The notes beneath the pieces are model-generated. The model searched no databases. It worked only from the letters and a program-made list of their open reading frames with translations, and was not told the DNA's origin. Positions 46,364-55,184 of a stretch of DNA of 64,000 nt are shown here, one piece after another; position 1 is the stretch's first letter, and the number at the start of each line of letters is the position of its first letter. This DNA comes from RPQJ01 sp963793675. GTDB taxonomy: Bacteria > Pseudomonadota > Gammaproteobacteria > Steroidobacterales > Steroidobacteraceae. The stretch lies in the NCBI GenBank assembly GCA_963793675.1, contig CAWCBA010000002.1:62001-126000 (forward strand), in the 5' to 3' direction. A program made the position numbers and the translations under genes.

Positions 46364-47184
46364 CGTGCGGCCCCGCGTCCGGCCGCGAGCAGCTCACCGA
46401 CAGCCTGTGCGGGATCGTCGCGCTGCATCAGCGTCGTGCCGACCAGCGCCAGCCGATAACCGAGGCCCGCAACGATCGCCGCGTCGCCCGGTGTGATGAC
46501 GCCACTCTCGGCCACCGCGGGCCACTCCGTCGGCATTTGCCCGCGCAATCGCGCGAAACGCGCAAAGTCGATCTGCAGCGTCTGCAGGTCGCGGCAATTG
46601 AGTCCCATCAGCACCTGTTCGTCGCGGCCACGCCGCTCGGCGGCGAGGTCGGCAGCGATGGCGAGGTCGTCGGCGTCGAATGCCTCGAGCAGGACGAACA
46701 GGCCCTGCTCCGCGGCGGCGTCGAGCATCGCCACGAGGCGCTCGCGCCCGACCATGCGCACGATCAGCAGCACGCCACCGGCCCCGCTGGCCCGCGCTTC
46801 GAGCACCTGGTACGGATCGACCAGAAAGTCCTTGCGCATCGCCGGCACGCCGTAAGGCGCGAGCGCCATGGCGGCCTGCCGCAGGTGCGAGAGGTCGCCG
46901 TCGAAGCGCGAGGGCTCGGTCAGGATCGAGCAGACCGCCGCGCCGGCTTCCGCGTACCCGCGCAGCCGCGCGATGGGATCCATCGTCCGCGCGGAGAGAT
47001 CGCCCAGCGCAGGCGAACGCAGCTTCAGCTCCGCGATCAGGTCGAACGCCCCGGCGGAAAGCCGCAGGCGCGGGAGCGGTGGCAGCGCCGCACAGCGCCT
47101 GCGCAACTCGACGTCGCTTACGGCTGCGCGCGCCGCGAACAATCGCTGTTCGCTGCCGGCGGCCATGTCGGACAGCAATCCCAT
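46360..47184 (-). CDS. trpC: Indole-3-glycerol phosphate synthase
   Basis: A 274-residue TIM barrel. The substrate-binding and catalytic blocks read LIAELKLRSPALGDLS (where most enzymes have an E-x-K-x-ASPSKG motif), ILTEPSRFDGDLSHL, VPAMRKDFLVDPYQ, LMGLNCRDLQTLQ and VAESGVITPGD. The first motif is atypical, yet it keeps the Glu and a Lys. It closes the indole ring from CdRP. Its start overlaps the trpD stop by one base. Confidence 0.92.
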   Translation of the reverse strand: MGLLSDMAAGSEQRLFAARAAVSDVELRRRCAALPPLPRLRLSAGAFDLIAELKLRSPALGDLSARTMDPIARLRGYAEAGAAVCSILTEPSRFDGDLSHLRQAAMALAPYGVPAMRKDFLVDPYQVLEARASGAGGVLLIVRMVGRERLVAMLDAAAEQGLFVLLEAFDADDLAIAADLAAERRGRDEQVLMGLNCRDLQTLQIDFARFARLRGQMPTEWPAVAESGVITPGDAAIVAGLGYRLALVGTTLMQRDDPAQAVGELLAAGRGAAR

Positions 47185-48222
47185 CAGGGCGCCCCGCTGA
47201 TCGAACGGCCGAACGTGGCCAGCTTTTCGAGCAGTCGCGCGCCGTCGCCGCGATCGAGTGCATCACCGGCGGCGCGGATGGCCGCATGCGGGTCGGCAAG
47301 GTTGCCCGTCACCTCCAGCGCGAGCGCTGCGTTCAGCACCAGCGCGTCCCGGTGCGGGCCGCGATCCTGTCCCGTGAACACGGCGCGCATCCCGACCGCG
47401 TTGTGCGCAGCGTCGCCACCGGCAAGCGACTGCGGCGTGCAGCGCGCGAGCCCGTAATCGAGCGGATCGCGCTCCGTACGAACCACGTGCCCTGGCGTCA
47501 CGTCGTACAACTCGAAAGGACCGCACGGCGTCGGTTCGTCCCAGCCGGGCTCACCGTGGACGACGAACACGCGCTGGATCGGCATGCCGGCCAGCGTCTC
47601 CGCCATCAGGCGTGCCGCGTCGCGGCTGTAGGCGCCGATCAGTCCGAACGGCGGCTCGGCCGGATTGGTCAGTGGACCGAGCAGGTTGAACACCGTCCGC
47701 ACGCCAAGCGCACGGCGCACCGGCGCGATTTCCTTCATGGCCGGGTGGTAGTGCGGTGCGAACAGGAACGTGAAGCCCGTCGCCGCGAGGCACTCGCCCG
47801 CAGCGCTGCTCGTCGAGCGGCTGCGGCAAGCCGAGGCTTTCGAGCAGGTCGGCACTGCCGGACCGACTCGAGATCGAGCGATTGCCGTGCTTGACGACGC
47901 GCACGCCCATCGCCGCCGTCAGCAGCGCAGCGCCAGTTGAAATATTGAAGCTGCCCGAGGCGTCGCCACCGGTGCCGACGATGTCGATGGCCGGCGGGCC
48001 GGGCGGCAAGCTCGGTCGGCGCGCGAGGCGGCGCATCGCCGAGGCGAATCCCCGCACTTCGTCGGCCGTCAGCCCCTTGCTGCGCAACGCGGCCAGCAGT
48101 GCGCCGGCCATCGCAGGCGCCATCGACGGATCGGTCAGGGCGACCAGCAGCGCCGCGGCCTCGGGCTCCGCCAGGTCCTCGCGGTTGAGCAGTCGCTCGA
48201 GTGTTGCGCGCAGTTCTGCCAT
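47184..48222 (-). CDS. trpD: Anthranilate phosphoribosyltransferase, frameshifted
   Basis: About 345 residues in two frames. The first (ATG 48222) gives the N-terminal helical bundle, DIVGTGGDASGSFNIST and VVKHGNRSISSRSGSADLLESLG, the PRPP and anthranilate sites. The shift lies near 47810. The second gives GFTFLFAPHYHPAMK, RTVFNLLGPLTNPA and VVHGEPGWDE. It adds phosphoribose to anthranilate. Both halves match the family closely, so a single base error is likely. Confidence 0.92.
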
Positions 48223-48232
48223 CGTCTCGGGC

Positions 48233-48829
48233 CTAGCGCCGGCCCCCGGTGAACTGCAGGAAGTTGCCCATCAGCAGCGGGCCTTCAGGCGTGAGGACGC
48301 TTTCCGGGTGGAACTGTACGCCCTCGACGTTCAGCTCGCGGTGCCGCACGCCCATGATTTCGCCTTCAGCCGTGCGGGCCGTGACTTCGAGTATCGACGG
48401 CAGCGTCTCGGGCTTTGCGATCAGCGAATGGTAGCGACCCACCGCCATCGGCTGGGGCGCTCCGGTGAACACGCCGCTGGCGTCGTGATGCACGGGCGAG
48501 ACCTTGCCGTGCATGAGCCGCCCGGCGCGCACGACGTCGCCGCCGAACACTTCGACGATCGACTGGTGCCCGAGGCACACGCCGAGCACGGGGATGTGGC
48601 CGGCGAACGCGCGGATCATGTCCATCGACACGCCGGCGCCGTGCGGCGTACCGGGACCCGGCGAGATGCACAGGTGCGTCGGCTGCAGCGCCTGCGCCTG
48701 CTCGATCGTGATCGCATCGTTGCGATGCACCAGCACTTCGGCGCCGAGCACGAGGAACGCCTGCACCAGGTTGTAGGTGAAGCTGTCGTAGTTGTCGACC
48801 AGCAACAGGCGGGGAACGGGCTTCGTCAT
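48233..48829 (-). CDS. trpG: Anthranilate synthase component II (glutamine amidotransferase)
   Basis: A 198-residue class-I amidotransferase. The triad is visible: Cys in GVCLGHQ, His-Glu in GVQFHPESVLTPEG, with SPGPGTPHGAG as the oxyanion region and LLVDNYDSFTYNLVQ at the start. It supplies ammonia to TrpE and may also serve PabB, as many stand-alone TrpG proteins do. ATG 48829 overlaps the trpE stop (TGATG). Confidence 0.94.
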   Translation of the reverse strand: MTKPVPRLLLVDNYDSFTYNLVQAFLVLGAEVLVHRNDAITIEQAQALQPTHLCISPGPGTPHGAGVSMDMIRAFAGHIPVLGVCLGHQSIVEVFGGDVVRAGRLMHGKVSPVHHDASGVFTGAPQPMAVGRYHSLIAKPETLPSILEVTARTAEGEIMGVRHRELNVEGVQFHPESVLTPEGPLLMGNFLQFTGGRR

Positions 48830-50217
48830 CACAGCCCCTCCCGCGCAATCTCGAGTGCACGCCGCAGCACGTCGCTCTTGGCGAACACCTCGCGGTACTC
48901 GTTCATCGGCACGCTGTCCGCCACGATGCCCGCACCGGCCTGGAAGCTGTAAGTGTCGCCGTGGAAGACCATCGTGCGGATCGTGATCGCATGGTTCATG
49001 TCGCCGCCCGCACCAAAATAACCCACCGTGCCGCCGTAGAGTCCGCGACGCACCGGCTCGAGTTCGTCGATGATTTCCATCGCACGCACCTTGGGCGCAC
49101 CGACCAGCGTGCCGGCCGGGAACGCGGCAGCGAACAGGTCGAACTGGTCGCGGCCCGCCGCGAGACGGCCGTTGACGCCGCTCACGATGTGCATGACATG
49201 GCTGTAACGCTCGATCGAACGGTAGGGATCGACGCGCACGCTGCCGGCTTCGGCCACGCGACCGAGGTCGTTGCGCGCAAGGTCCACCAGCATGACGTGC
49301 TCGGCGTTCTCTTTCGGATCCGCGAGCAGCCTGGCTTCATTCGCCAGGTCCTGCGCCGCATCGACGCCGCGTGGCAACGTGCCGGCGATCGGGCGCAGGT
49401 GCGCAATGCCGCCTTCCAGCTTCACCAGCGCTTCGGGCGAAGAGCCGACGATGACCCGGTCACCGAGCTCGCAGAAATACATGTAGGGCGAAGGATTCAG
49501 CAGCCGCAGCGCCCGGTACGCCTCGAACGGATCCATGTCGCAACGACCTGCGAAGCAGATCGACAGCACGAGCTGGTAGACGTCGCCGGACGCGATGTAA
49601 TCCTTGGTGCGGGCGACGTTCTGCAGGAAAGACTCTTCAGACAGGCTGGCTGCAGCCGGCCCGAACTTCGTCGCACGGACCGGGCCCGGCAACCCGCCCC
49701 GCAGGGCCTGGATCACCTCGCGACGCAGCGCCAGCCGCTCCTGCTCCGGGCCGGCATGCAGCAGCGCGGCGCGGCGCGTGAGGTGGTCGAACGCCAGGAC
49801 CGAGCGCGGCGCGACGTAATGCGCGTCCGGCACATCCCCTTCAACCCGTGCCCTGGACGGCAGCCGTTCGAAATAGCGCACCAGGTCGTAGCTGGCCGCC
49901 CCGACCAGGCCGCCCAGCAGCGGGAAACCCGCCTGGGTGACGTCGGGCCGGGGCGATCGGGCGAGAGCCTGCCGCAGGGAAGCCAGCAGCTGCGCCTGGT
50001 CGGCGGGCCGGGACTCGCGCGCACCATTGACCACCAGGCCCGAAGCGTCGAGCCGGTATTCCATGCAGTCGCCGAAGCCGATGAACGAGTACCGGGCAAG
50101 ACGCTCGCCGCCTTCGACGCTCTCCAGCAGGAAGCGCGGGCGGAAAGGTTTCAATTTCAGATAGGCCGACACCGGTGTGTCGAGGTCGGCGGCAATGTCG
50201 AACAAGGTCGTCGTCAC
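48829..50217 (-). CDS. trpE: Anthranilate synthase component I
   Basis: A 462-residue chorismate-utilising enzyme and first enzyme of the pathway. The N-terminal RFLLESVEGGERLARYSFIG holds the LLES segment involved in tryptophan feedback inhibition. The catalytic half has DVYQLVLSICF, LLNPSPYMYF, IVGSSPEALVKL, PIAGTLPRG, ENAEHVMLVDLARNDLGRV, and GAPKVRAMEIIDELEP. The start is GTG 50217, 38 nt after the attenuator T-run. The pathway genes follow as G-D-C-F-B-A without a break. Confidence 0.96.
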   Translation of the reverse strand: MTTTLFDIAADLDTPVSAYLKLKPFRPRFLLESVEGGERLARYSFIGFGDCMEYRLDASGLVVNGARESRPADQAQLLASLRQALARSPRPDVTQAGFPLLGGLVGAASYDLVRYFERLPSRARVEGDVPDAHYVAPRSVLAFDHLTRRAALLHAGPEQERLALRREVIQALRGGLPGPVRATKFGPAAASLSEESFLQNVARTKDYIASGDVYQLVLSICFAGRCDMDPFEAYRALRLLNPSPYMYFCELGDRVIVGSSPEALVKLEGGIAHLRPIAGTLPRGVDAAQDLANEARLLADPKENAEHVMLVDLARNDLGRVAEAGSVRVDPYRSIERYSHVMHIVSGVNGRLAAGRDQFDLFAAAFPAGTLVGAPKVRAMEIIDELEPVRRGLYGGTVGYFGAGGDMNHAITIRTMVFHGDTYSFQAGAGIVADSVPMNEYREVFAKSDVLRRALEIAREGL

Positions 50218-50254
50218 CTACGGCTCCTCTGTCGCGGGGGGCCCGGGGGACGGA

Positions 50255-50294
50255 CAACAAAAAACCCATCCCACGGTGCTGCGCGGAGATGGGT
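50255..50294 (-). terminator. trp attenuator (leader terminator, segments 3:4)
   Basis: On the minus strand ACCCATC (50294-50288) pairs with GATGGGT (50270-50264), followed by TTTTTTGTTG (50263-50254). Segment 3 (50296-50285) can alternatively pair with segment 2 (50337-50327, GGAGTGGGGCC), forming the antiterminator with one mismatch and one bulge. It lies between the trpL stop and trpE. Confidence 0.85.
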
Positions 50295-50336
50295 CCTGGA
50301 ATCCTGCGAAAGAGACTGACGCGGCTGGCCCCACTC

Positions 50337-50393
50337 CTAGAAGTGGCGCCACCACCAACGGGTATTCAGCGTGTTCTGCGCGGTTGAGTTCAT
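50337..50393 (-). CDS. trpL: trp operon leader peptide
   Basis: An 18-codon frame, MNSTAQNTLNTRWWWRHF, with three consecutive TGG codons (50357-50349) and a TAG stop at 50339-50337. The stop codon sits in the loop of a hairpin: AAGTGGCGCC read in complement (50350-50341, segment 1) pairs with segment 2 (50337-50327). Ribosome stalling at the Trp codons would block segment 1 and free segment 2 to form the antiterminator. The size, codon content and position are those of classical trp leaders. It begins only about 4 nt after the predicted transcription start, so initiation may be nearly leaderless. Confidence 0.88.
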   Translation of the reverse strand: MNSTAQNTLNTRWWWRHF

Positions 50394-50403
50394 CTCGCGC
50401 TGC

Positions 50404-50432
50404 AGTATCCATGGGCGGGTGCGGACCGTCAA
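50404..50432 (-). promoter_or_regulatory. trp operon promoter
   Basis: On the minus strand TTGACG (50432-50427), a 17-bp spacer and GATACT (50409-50404). The -35 matches five of six bases and the -10 four of six. The transcript would begin near 50397, directly before the trpL ATG at 50393. No TrpR-type operator is apparent over it. Confidence 0.65.
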
Positions 50433-50460
50433 GAACGTGCTCCTCCTGCTCTAAACTGTC

Positions 50461-50474
50461 GGACCTGCAGGTCC
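50461..50474. promoter_or_regulatory. 14-bp palindrome upstream of the aminotransferase gene
   Basis: GGACCTGCAGGTCC is perfectly palindromic and lies 15 bp before the aminotransferase GTG (50490), in the divergent region shared with trp. It could be an operator for a dimeric regulator of the catabolic cluster. A TAAACT just upstream (50451-50456) might be the -10 of that cluster. Weak evidence. Confidence 0.35.
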
Positions 50475-50489
50475 CAGGGGTTCTCCAAC

Positions 50490-51857
50490 GTGGCAGCGGC
50501 TTATCTCGGTGGCGTGGCATTGCAGCGGATCAGCGAGCTGTTCGCCGCCGAGCAGCGCCGGTATGTCGCTGCGCACCCGGAATCGCTGCAGCGGACGGGG
50601 CGCGGCATCGCTGGGTTCTACGACGGCGTACCGATGCACTGGATGCGCGACTGGTCGATGCCTTTCCCGTTCGTCGTCGAGTCGGCCCGGGGCGCGACGC
50701 TGCGCGACATCGACGGCAACGAGTACGCCGATTTCTGCCTCGGCGACACCGGCTCGATGTTCGGGCACTCACCGGCGCCGGTCGCGGCAGCCATCGCGCG
50801 GCAGGCCGACAAGGGCCTGACATACATGCTGCCGACAGAGGACGCGATCGCGATCGGGCCGTTGCTCGCGGAGCGTTTCGGCCTGCCGCACTGGCAGGTC
50901 GCAACGACGGCGACGGATGCCAATCGTTTCGCACTGCGCGTGGCGCGCGCGGTGACGGGACGCCCGAAGATCCTGGTGTTCAACGGCTGCTACCACGGCA
51001 CGGTCGACGAAACGTTCGTGCGCCTGGTCGACGGCCGGGTCGTCCACCGCCCGGGCTTGCTGGGCCAGGTCACGGACCTCACGCAGCTCGCACGCGTCGT
51101 TGAGTTCAACGACGTCGACGGATTGCGCCGTGAACTGGCGCACGGTGACGTGGCCTGCGTCATCACCGAGCCCGTGCTCACGAACTCGTGCATGGTGCTG
51201 CCGCAACCGGGTTTTCTCGATCAGGTCAGGCAACTGACGCGCGCGACCGGCACGCTGCTGCTGATCGATGAAACGCACACGATCTCGACCGGCCCCGGCG
51301 GTTACACGCGTGCCCATGGGCTGGATCCCGACCTGTTCGTACTGGGCAAGCCCATCGCCGGCGGCGTGCCCGCGAGCGTCTGGGGCTTCACCGACGACGT
51401 GGCTCGCCGCCTGAGCGAAGTGCGGGCGCAAGCGACGCCCGGTCACTCCGGCATGGGCACCACGCTGTCGGCGAACGCACTTGCGCTGGCCGCGATGCGC
51501 GCCACGCTCGAGCACGTCATGACCGCGGACGCCTACCGGCACATGGACCGACTGGCCGGCGTGCTCGCGGACGGACTGCAGGCGACGGTCGATGCCTGCA
51601 GGCTGCCATGGCACGTCGTGCGCGTTGGCGCGCGCGTGGAGTTCGTCTGCGCAACCGGCCCCCTGCGTAACGGCACGCAGGCGGAGGCCGCGCACGCACC
51701 GGCGCTGGAGCAGGCGATCCACCTGGCGCTGCTCAACCGGGGTTGCCTCATCGCGCCGTTCCACAACATGATGCTGGTGTGTCCGGCGACCACGGAGGCC
51801 CAGGTCGAAAGGCTGCAGGATGCATTCGCAGACGTGACCGACGCGCTCGTGTCGTAA
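50490..51857 (+). CDS. Class-III PLP-dependent aminotransferase (GSA-aminomutase-like)
   Basis: A 455-residue fold-type-I enzyme starting at GTG 50490 with AGGGG 9 bp upstream. It has FVVESARGATLRDIDGNEYADFCLGDTGSM (given here in part: ADFCLGDTGSM), GCYHGTVDETF, LLIDETHTISTGPGG with the PLP Asp, and the PLP Lys in FVLGKPIAGGVPASV. TTLSANALALAAM lies in the phosphate-binding region. It resembles glutamate-1-semialdehyde aminomutase and omega-transaminases, but it is not in a tetrapyrrole context. With the FAD oxidase and D-aminoacylase-like gene downstream it probably transaminates a catabolic amino compound. The substrate is unknown. Confidence 0.85.
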   Translation: MAAAYLGGVALQRISELFAAEQRRYVAAHPESLQRTGRGIAGFYDGVPMHWMRDWSMPFPFVVESARGATLRDIDGNEYADFCLGDTGSMFGHSPAPVAAAIARQADKGLTYMLPTEDAIAIGPLLAERFGLPHWQVATTATDANRFALRVARAVTGRPKILVFNGCYHGTVDETFVRLVDGRVVHRPGLLGQVTDLTQLARVVEFNDVDGLRRELAHGDVACVITEPVLTNSCMVLPQPGFLDQVRQLTRATGTLLLIDETHTISTGPGGYTRAHGLDPDLFVLGKPIAGGVPASVWGFTDDVARRLSEVRAQATPGHSGMGTTLSANALALAAMRATLEHVMTADAYRHMDRLAGVLADGLQATVDACRLPWHVVRVGARVEFVCATGPLRNGTQAEAAHAPALEQAIHLALLNRGCLIAPFHNMMLVCPATTEAQVERLQDAFADVTDALVS

Positions 51858-51902
51858 GCGACAGGGCCAGCGGCCACCCTCGAATAGACCGGAGTCCACC
51901 GC

Positions 51903-53276
51903 ATGCTGATCGAGAAACTCGCCGCCATCGTCGGCGACGCCAACGTCCTCACCGGTGAACAGGTAACCGCGCGCGCCGTGGGCTGGGCGGATCGCCGCCC
52001 CTGCCAGGCGCAGGCGATCGTGCGACCCGGCAGCACGGACGAAGTGTCGCGCGTGCTGGCCGAGTGCCACGCAACCGGCCAGCCGGTCGTCGTGTTCGGC
52101 GGCCTCACCGGACTGGTGCAGGGCAGCGTTGCCGGCGAGCACGAGATCGCGCTTTCGCTCGAGCGGATGCATCGCATCGAATCGATCGATCCGATCGGGC
52201 GCACGATGACGGTCCAGGCCGGCGCAGCCATCCAGCGCATCCAGGAAGAGGCGGAAAAGCACGGGCTGTTGTATCCGGTGGACTTTGGCGCGCGAGGCTC
52301 GGCGCACATTGGCGGCAGCGCCGCCACCAACGCGGGCGGCAATGGCGTGATCCGCTACGGCATGACGCGTGACTCGGTGCTGGGACTCGAAGCGGTGCTC
52401 GCCGACGGCACGGTGATCCCCGCGATGAACCGCATGATCAAGAACAACGCGGCCTACGACGTGAAGCAGTTGTTCATCGGCTCCGAGGGGACGCTGGGCG
52501 TCATCACGCGGCTGGTGTTGCGGCTGCGCGAGAGTCCCCGCAGCACGCAGTCGGCGCTGGTCGCGTGCCCGACGTTCACCGACGTGACCCGCTTCCTGAA
52601 GCAGATCGACGGCGCGCTCGGCGGCTCGCTCTCGGCATTCGAGCTGATGTGGAACGAGTTCTACCGGATGGTGACGACACCGCCGTCGAAGGGAACTCCG
52701 CCGCTGCCGCAGACGCACGACTACTACGTGCTGGTCGAAAGCGCGGGCGGCGACCCGACGCGGGACCAGGCGCAGTTCGAGGAGGCGATTGCCGGTGCCA
52801 TCGAGGCCGGACTCGTGGTTGATGCCGTAGTGTGTGCGTCCGAAGCCCAGCGCGAGGCATTGTGGTCGCTGCGCGACGACGTCGAAGGGATCTTCCGCCT
52901 CGGCATGCCGGTTGCATTCGACGTCAGCCTGCCGCTCGCGGAAATGGAAGGGTACGTTGCCGAAGTCGTGGGACGTCTCGAGCGCGAGTGGCCCGCTTAC
53001 CGCCGGTTCGTGTTCGGCCACCTGGGCGACGGCAACCTGCACATCGTCGCGGCAGGACCACCCAGCGTCGAGGCGCGCCACGGCATCGAGCGCTGCGTCT
53101 ACGAGCCGCTGGCGTCGCGGGCCGGTTCGGTCTCGGCCGAGCATGGCATCGGTCGCGAGAAACGGCCATGGCTCGAGCTTTGTCGCAGCCCGGCTGAAAT
53201 CGCATTGATGCAGAAGCTGAAGCAGGCGCTCGATCCGAAAGGCATCCTGAACCCGGGGCGCGTGCTGCCCGGCTGA
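51903..53276 (+). CDS. FAD-linked oxidase (D-lactate / D-2-hydroxyacid dehydrogenase family)
   Basis: A 457-residue GlcD/DLD-type flavoprotein. The PCMH FAD domain has QAIVRPGSTDEVSRVL, GQPVVVFGGLTGLVQGSV, and HIGGSAATNAGGNGVIRYGM followed by GSEGTLGVITRLVLRL. The C-terminal half has FGHLGDGNLHIV with metal-binding His and SAEHGIGREKRPWL, then a DPKGILNPGRVL end, typical of D-2-hydroxyacid oxidising members. It would oxidise a D-2-hydroxy acid made from the deaminated product of its neighbour. Gap of 45 bp after the aminotransferase. Confidence 0.88.
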   Translation: MLIEKLAAIVGDANVLTGEQVTARAVGWADRRPCQAQAIVRPGSTDEVSRVLAECHATGQPVVVFGGLTGLVQGSVAGEHEIALSLERMHRIESIDPIGRTMTVQAGAAIQRIQEEAEKHGLLYPVDFGARGSAHIGGSAATNAGGNGVIRYGMTRDSVLGLEAVLADGTVIPAMNRMIKNNAAYDVKQLFIGSEGTLGVITRLVLRLRESPRSTQSALVACPTFTDVTRFLKQIDGALGGSLSAFELMWNEFYRMVTTPPSKGTPPLPQTHDYYVLVESAGGDPTRDQAQFEEAIAGAIEAGLVVDAVVCASEAQREALWSLRDDVEGIFRLGMPVAFDVSLPLAEMEGYVAEVVGRLEREWPAYRRFVFGHLGDGNLHIVAAGPPSVEARHGIERCVYEPLASRAGSVSAEHGIGREKRPWLELCRSPAEIALMQKLKQALDPKGILNPGRVLPG

Positions 53277-53327
53277 GCCGCAGCCACTCCTCCATCCAAC
53301 TGACGACGCACGGGAGACAGCCACCTC

Positions 53328-55157
53328 ATGCACCCGGACTGGCAGGTTCTGATTCGCGGCGCGCGCGTGTTCGACGGCACTGGCGGACCATCTGCCGTGG
53401 AAGACATCGCAGTCGCAGGTGGCAGGATCGCAGCTCGCGGCCCCGGCCTGCCACTCGACCGCGCCGAGCGCGTCGTCGATGCCACCGGGCAGTGGCTGAT
53501 GCCGGGGCTGCTCGACATTCACACTCACCTCGACCTCGAGGTGGAACTGGCGCCTGGCCTGCCGGAGTCGGTACGACACGGCACGACGACCGTCGTCGTC
53601 GGCAACTGCAGCCTGGGCACCGCTTTCGGCGCACAGCGCCGCAACGGGGACGACCCGATCCTCGATTGCTTCACGCGCGTCGAGAACATGCCCAAGCCGG
53701 TGCTGCGCAAGGTCGTGGATTGCATCGACTGGCACACCACGGGCGAGTACTTTGCACACCTCGACCAGCTGCCACTGGGCCCGAACGTCGTGCCTCTGCT
53801 GCCGCATTCGATGCTGCGCATCGAAGCCATGGGCAGCACCGACGCCGCCGTGACGCGTGAACCCACTGCAGCCGAGCGCGAGCGCATGCGCACGCTGCTG
53901 GGGGAAGCAATGGCGCAGGGTTACGCGGGCCTGTCGACCGACTCGATCCCCTTCCACTACCTCGCCAACGATCCGCACAAGAGCGAGCGCATTCCCGCGC
54001 AGCACGCGTCGTGGTCGGAGCTGAGGGAATTGCTCGACGTGGTTCGCGGTCACGATCGCGTCTGGCAGTGCACGCCGGACGCTGCGAACCGCGCGAAGAC
54101 GTTCCTGCGCTTCTTCCTGACGAGTGGCCGCCTGTTCGGCAAGCCGCTCAAGACCAGCGCGCTCACTGCCGTCGATCTCACGCACGAGCGCAACACCTAC
54201 AAGCTGTTCCCGCTCATCGCGAACCTGCTGAATTCCAGGCTGGTGAACGGCAGGTTCCACTTCCAGGTGCTCGGTACGCCGTTCCGCATGTTCGCCGAAG
54301 GCGCCATCTGCCCCATTTTCGAGGAATTCGAGTCTTCGCGGCGACTGATGGCGCTGGAGATCGAGGACGTCGCGGGCCGGAAGCGTGAAATGGACTCGGC
54401 GGACTTCGGCGCGCTGTTCGTGCGCGAATGGCATGACGCCAGGGCCGTGTCGACGTTCAATCGCGACCTGGACGCGCTGCACATCGAGCGCGCGCCGGTG
54501 CCGCAATGGTGCGGCGAGTCGTTCGGCGCGGTGCACCGTCGCCTGCTGCAGTTCCAGGCGGGGGACCGCTCCGCTGCGCGCGGCGCCACGGAATCCGACG
54601 CGTTCGATTCGTTCCCGAACCCGTTGCGCAGGGAAGGCGAATTCCTGCTGCACCTGTTTTGCCGCTACGACCGCGCACTGCGCTGGTATTTCACCGTCGC
54701 GAACGATCGACCGGAAATCCTGCGCGACCTGCTGTTCCACAAACACCTGCTGCCAGGGTTCAACGACAGCGGCGCGCACCTGATCAATCTCGCATTCTTC
54801 GACGGCAACCTGCTCACCCTGCAGATCGCAGCGCGCGAATCGCTCGAGATGGTCGCAAAGGCCGTGCGGCGGTTGACACGCGAGCCGGCGGAATTCTTTG
54901 GAGTGGACGCGGGCCGGCTCGATGTCGGGGCCCAGGCGGACATCGTGCTGATCGATCCAGAGGCACTGCGGACGTACGACACCGACGCGAACCGTCGCAT
55001 GATCTATCGCGATATCTTCGAGCACGAGCAGCTCGTCAATCGCTCGGACGGCGTGGTCGCGGCGGTGTACATCGCCGGCGAGCTGGCCTGGGACGGCGCG
55101 GGGTTCACGCCAGCGCTCGGGCAGAAGCGGCTCGGTCGCGCGTTGCGGGCGGGCTGA
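53328..55157 (+). CDS. Amidohydrolase, N-acyl-D-amino-acid deacylase family
   Basis: A 609-residue metal-dependent hydrolase. The start has VLIRGARVFDGTGG and MPGLLDIHTHLDLEVEL with the metal HxH; GTTTVVVGNCSLG follows, and later GLSTDSIPFHY, GFNDSGAHL with the metal Asp, and FGVDAGRLDVGAQADIVLIDPE at the end. It belongs to the D-aminoacylase/dihydroorotase-like superfamily (COG3653). It likely releases an amino compound that the upstream aminotransferase uses. The chain is longer than typical D-aminoacylases (about 480-540) due to a middle insertion. Gap of 51 bp upstream; an inverted-repeat element follows. Confidence 0.85.
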   Translation: MHPDWQVLIRGARVFDGTGGPSAVEDIAVAGGRIAARGPGLPLDRAERVVDATGQWLMPGLLDIHTHLDLEVELAPGLPESVRHGTTTVVVGNCSLGTAFGAQRRNGDDPILDCFTRVENMPKPVLRKVVDCIDWHTTGEYFAHLDQLPLGPNVVPLLPHSMLRIEAMGSTDAAVTREPTAAERERMRTLLGEAMAQGYAGLSTDSIPFHYLANDPHKSERIPAQHASWSELRELLDVVRGHDRVWQCTPDAANRAKTFLRFFLTSGRLFGKPLKTSALTAVDLTHERNTYKLFPLIANLLNSRLVNGRFHFQVLGTPFRMFAEGAICPIFEEFESSRRLMALEIEDVAGRKREMDSADFGALFVREWHDARAVSTFNRDLDALHIERAPVPQWCGESFGAVHRRLLQFQAGDRSAARGATESDAFDSFPNPLRREGEFLLHLFCRYDRALRWYFTVANDRPEILRDLLFHKHLLPGFNDSGAHLINLAFFDGNLLTLQIAARESLEMVAKAVRRLTREPAEFFGVDAGRLDVGAQADIVLIDPEALRTYDTDANRRMIYRDIFEHEQLVNRSDGVVAAVYIAGELAWDGAGFTPALGQKRLGRALRAG

Positions 55158-55184
55158 GACCGCACGCACCGGACGTTCTATGGT

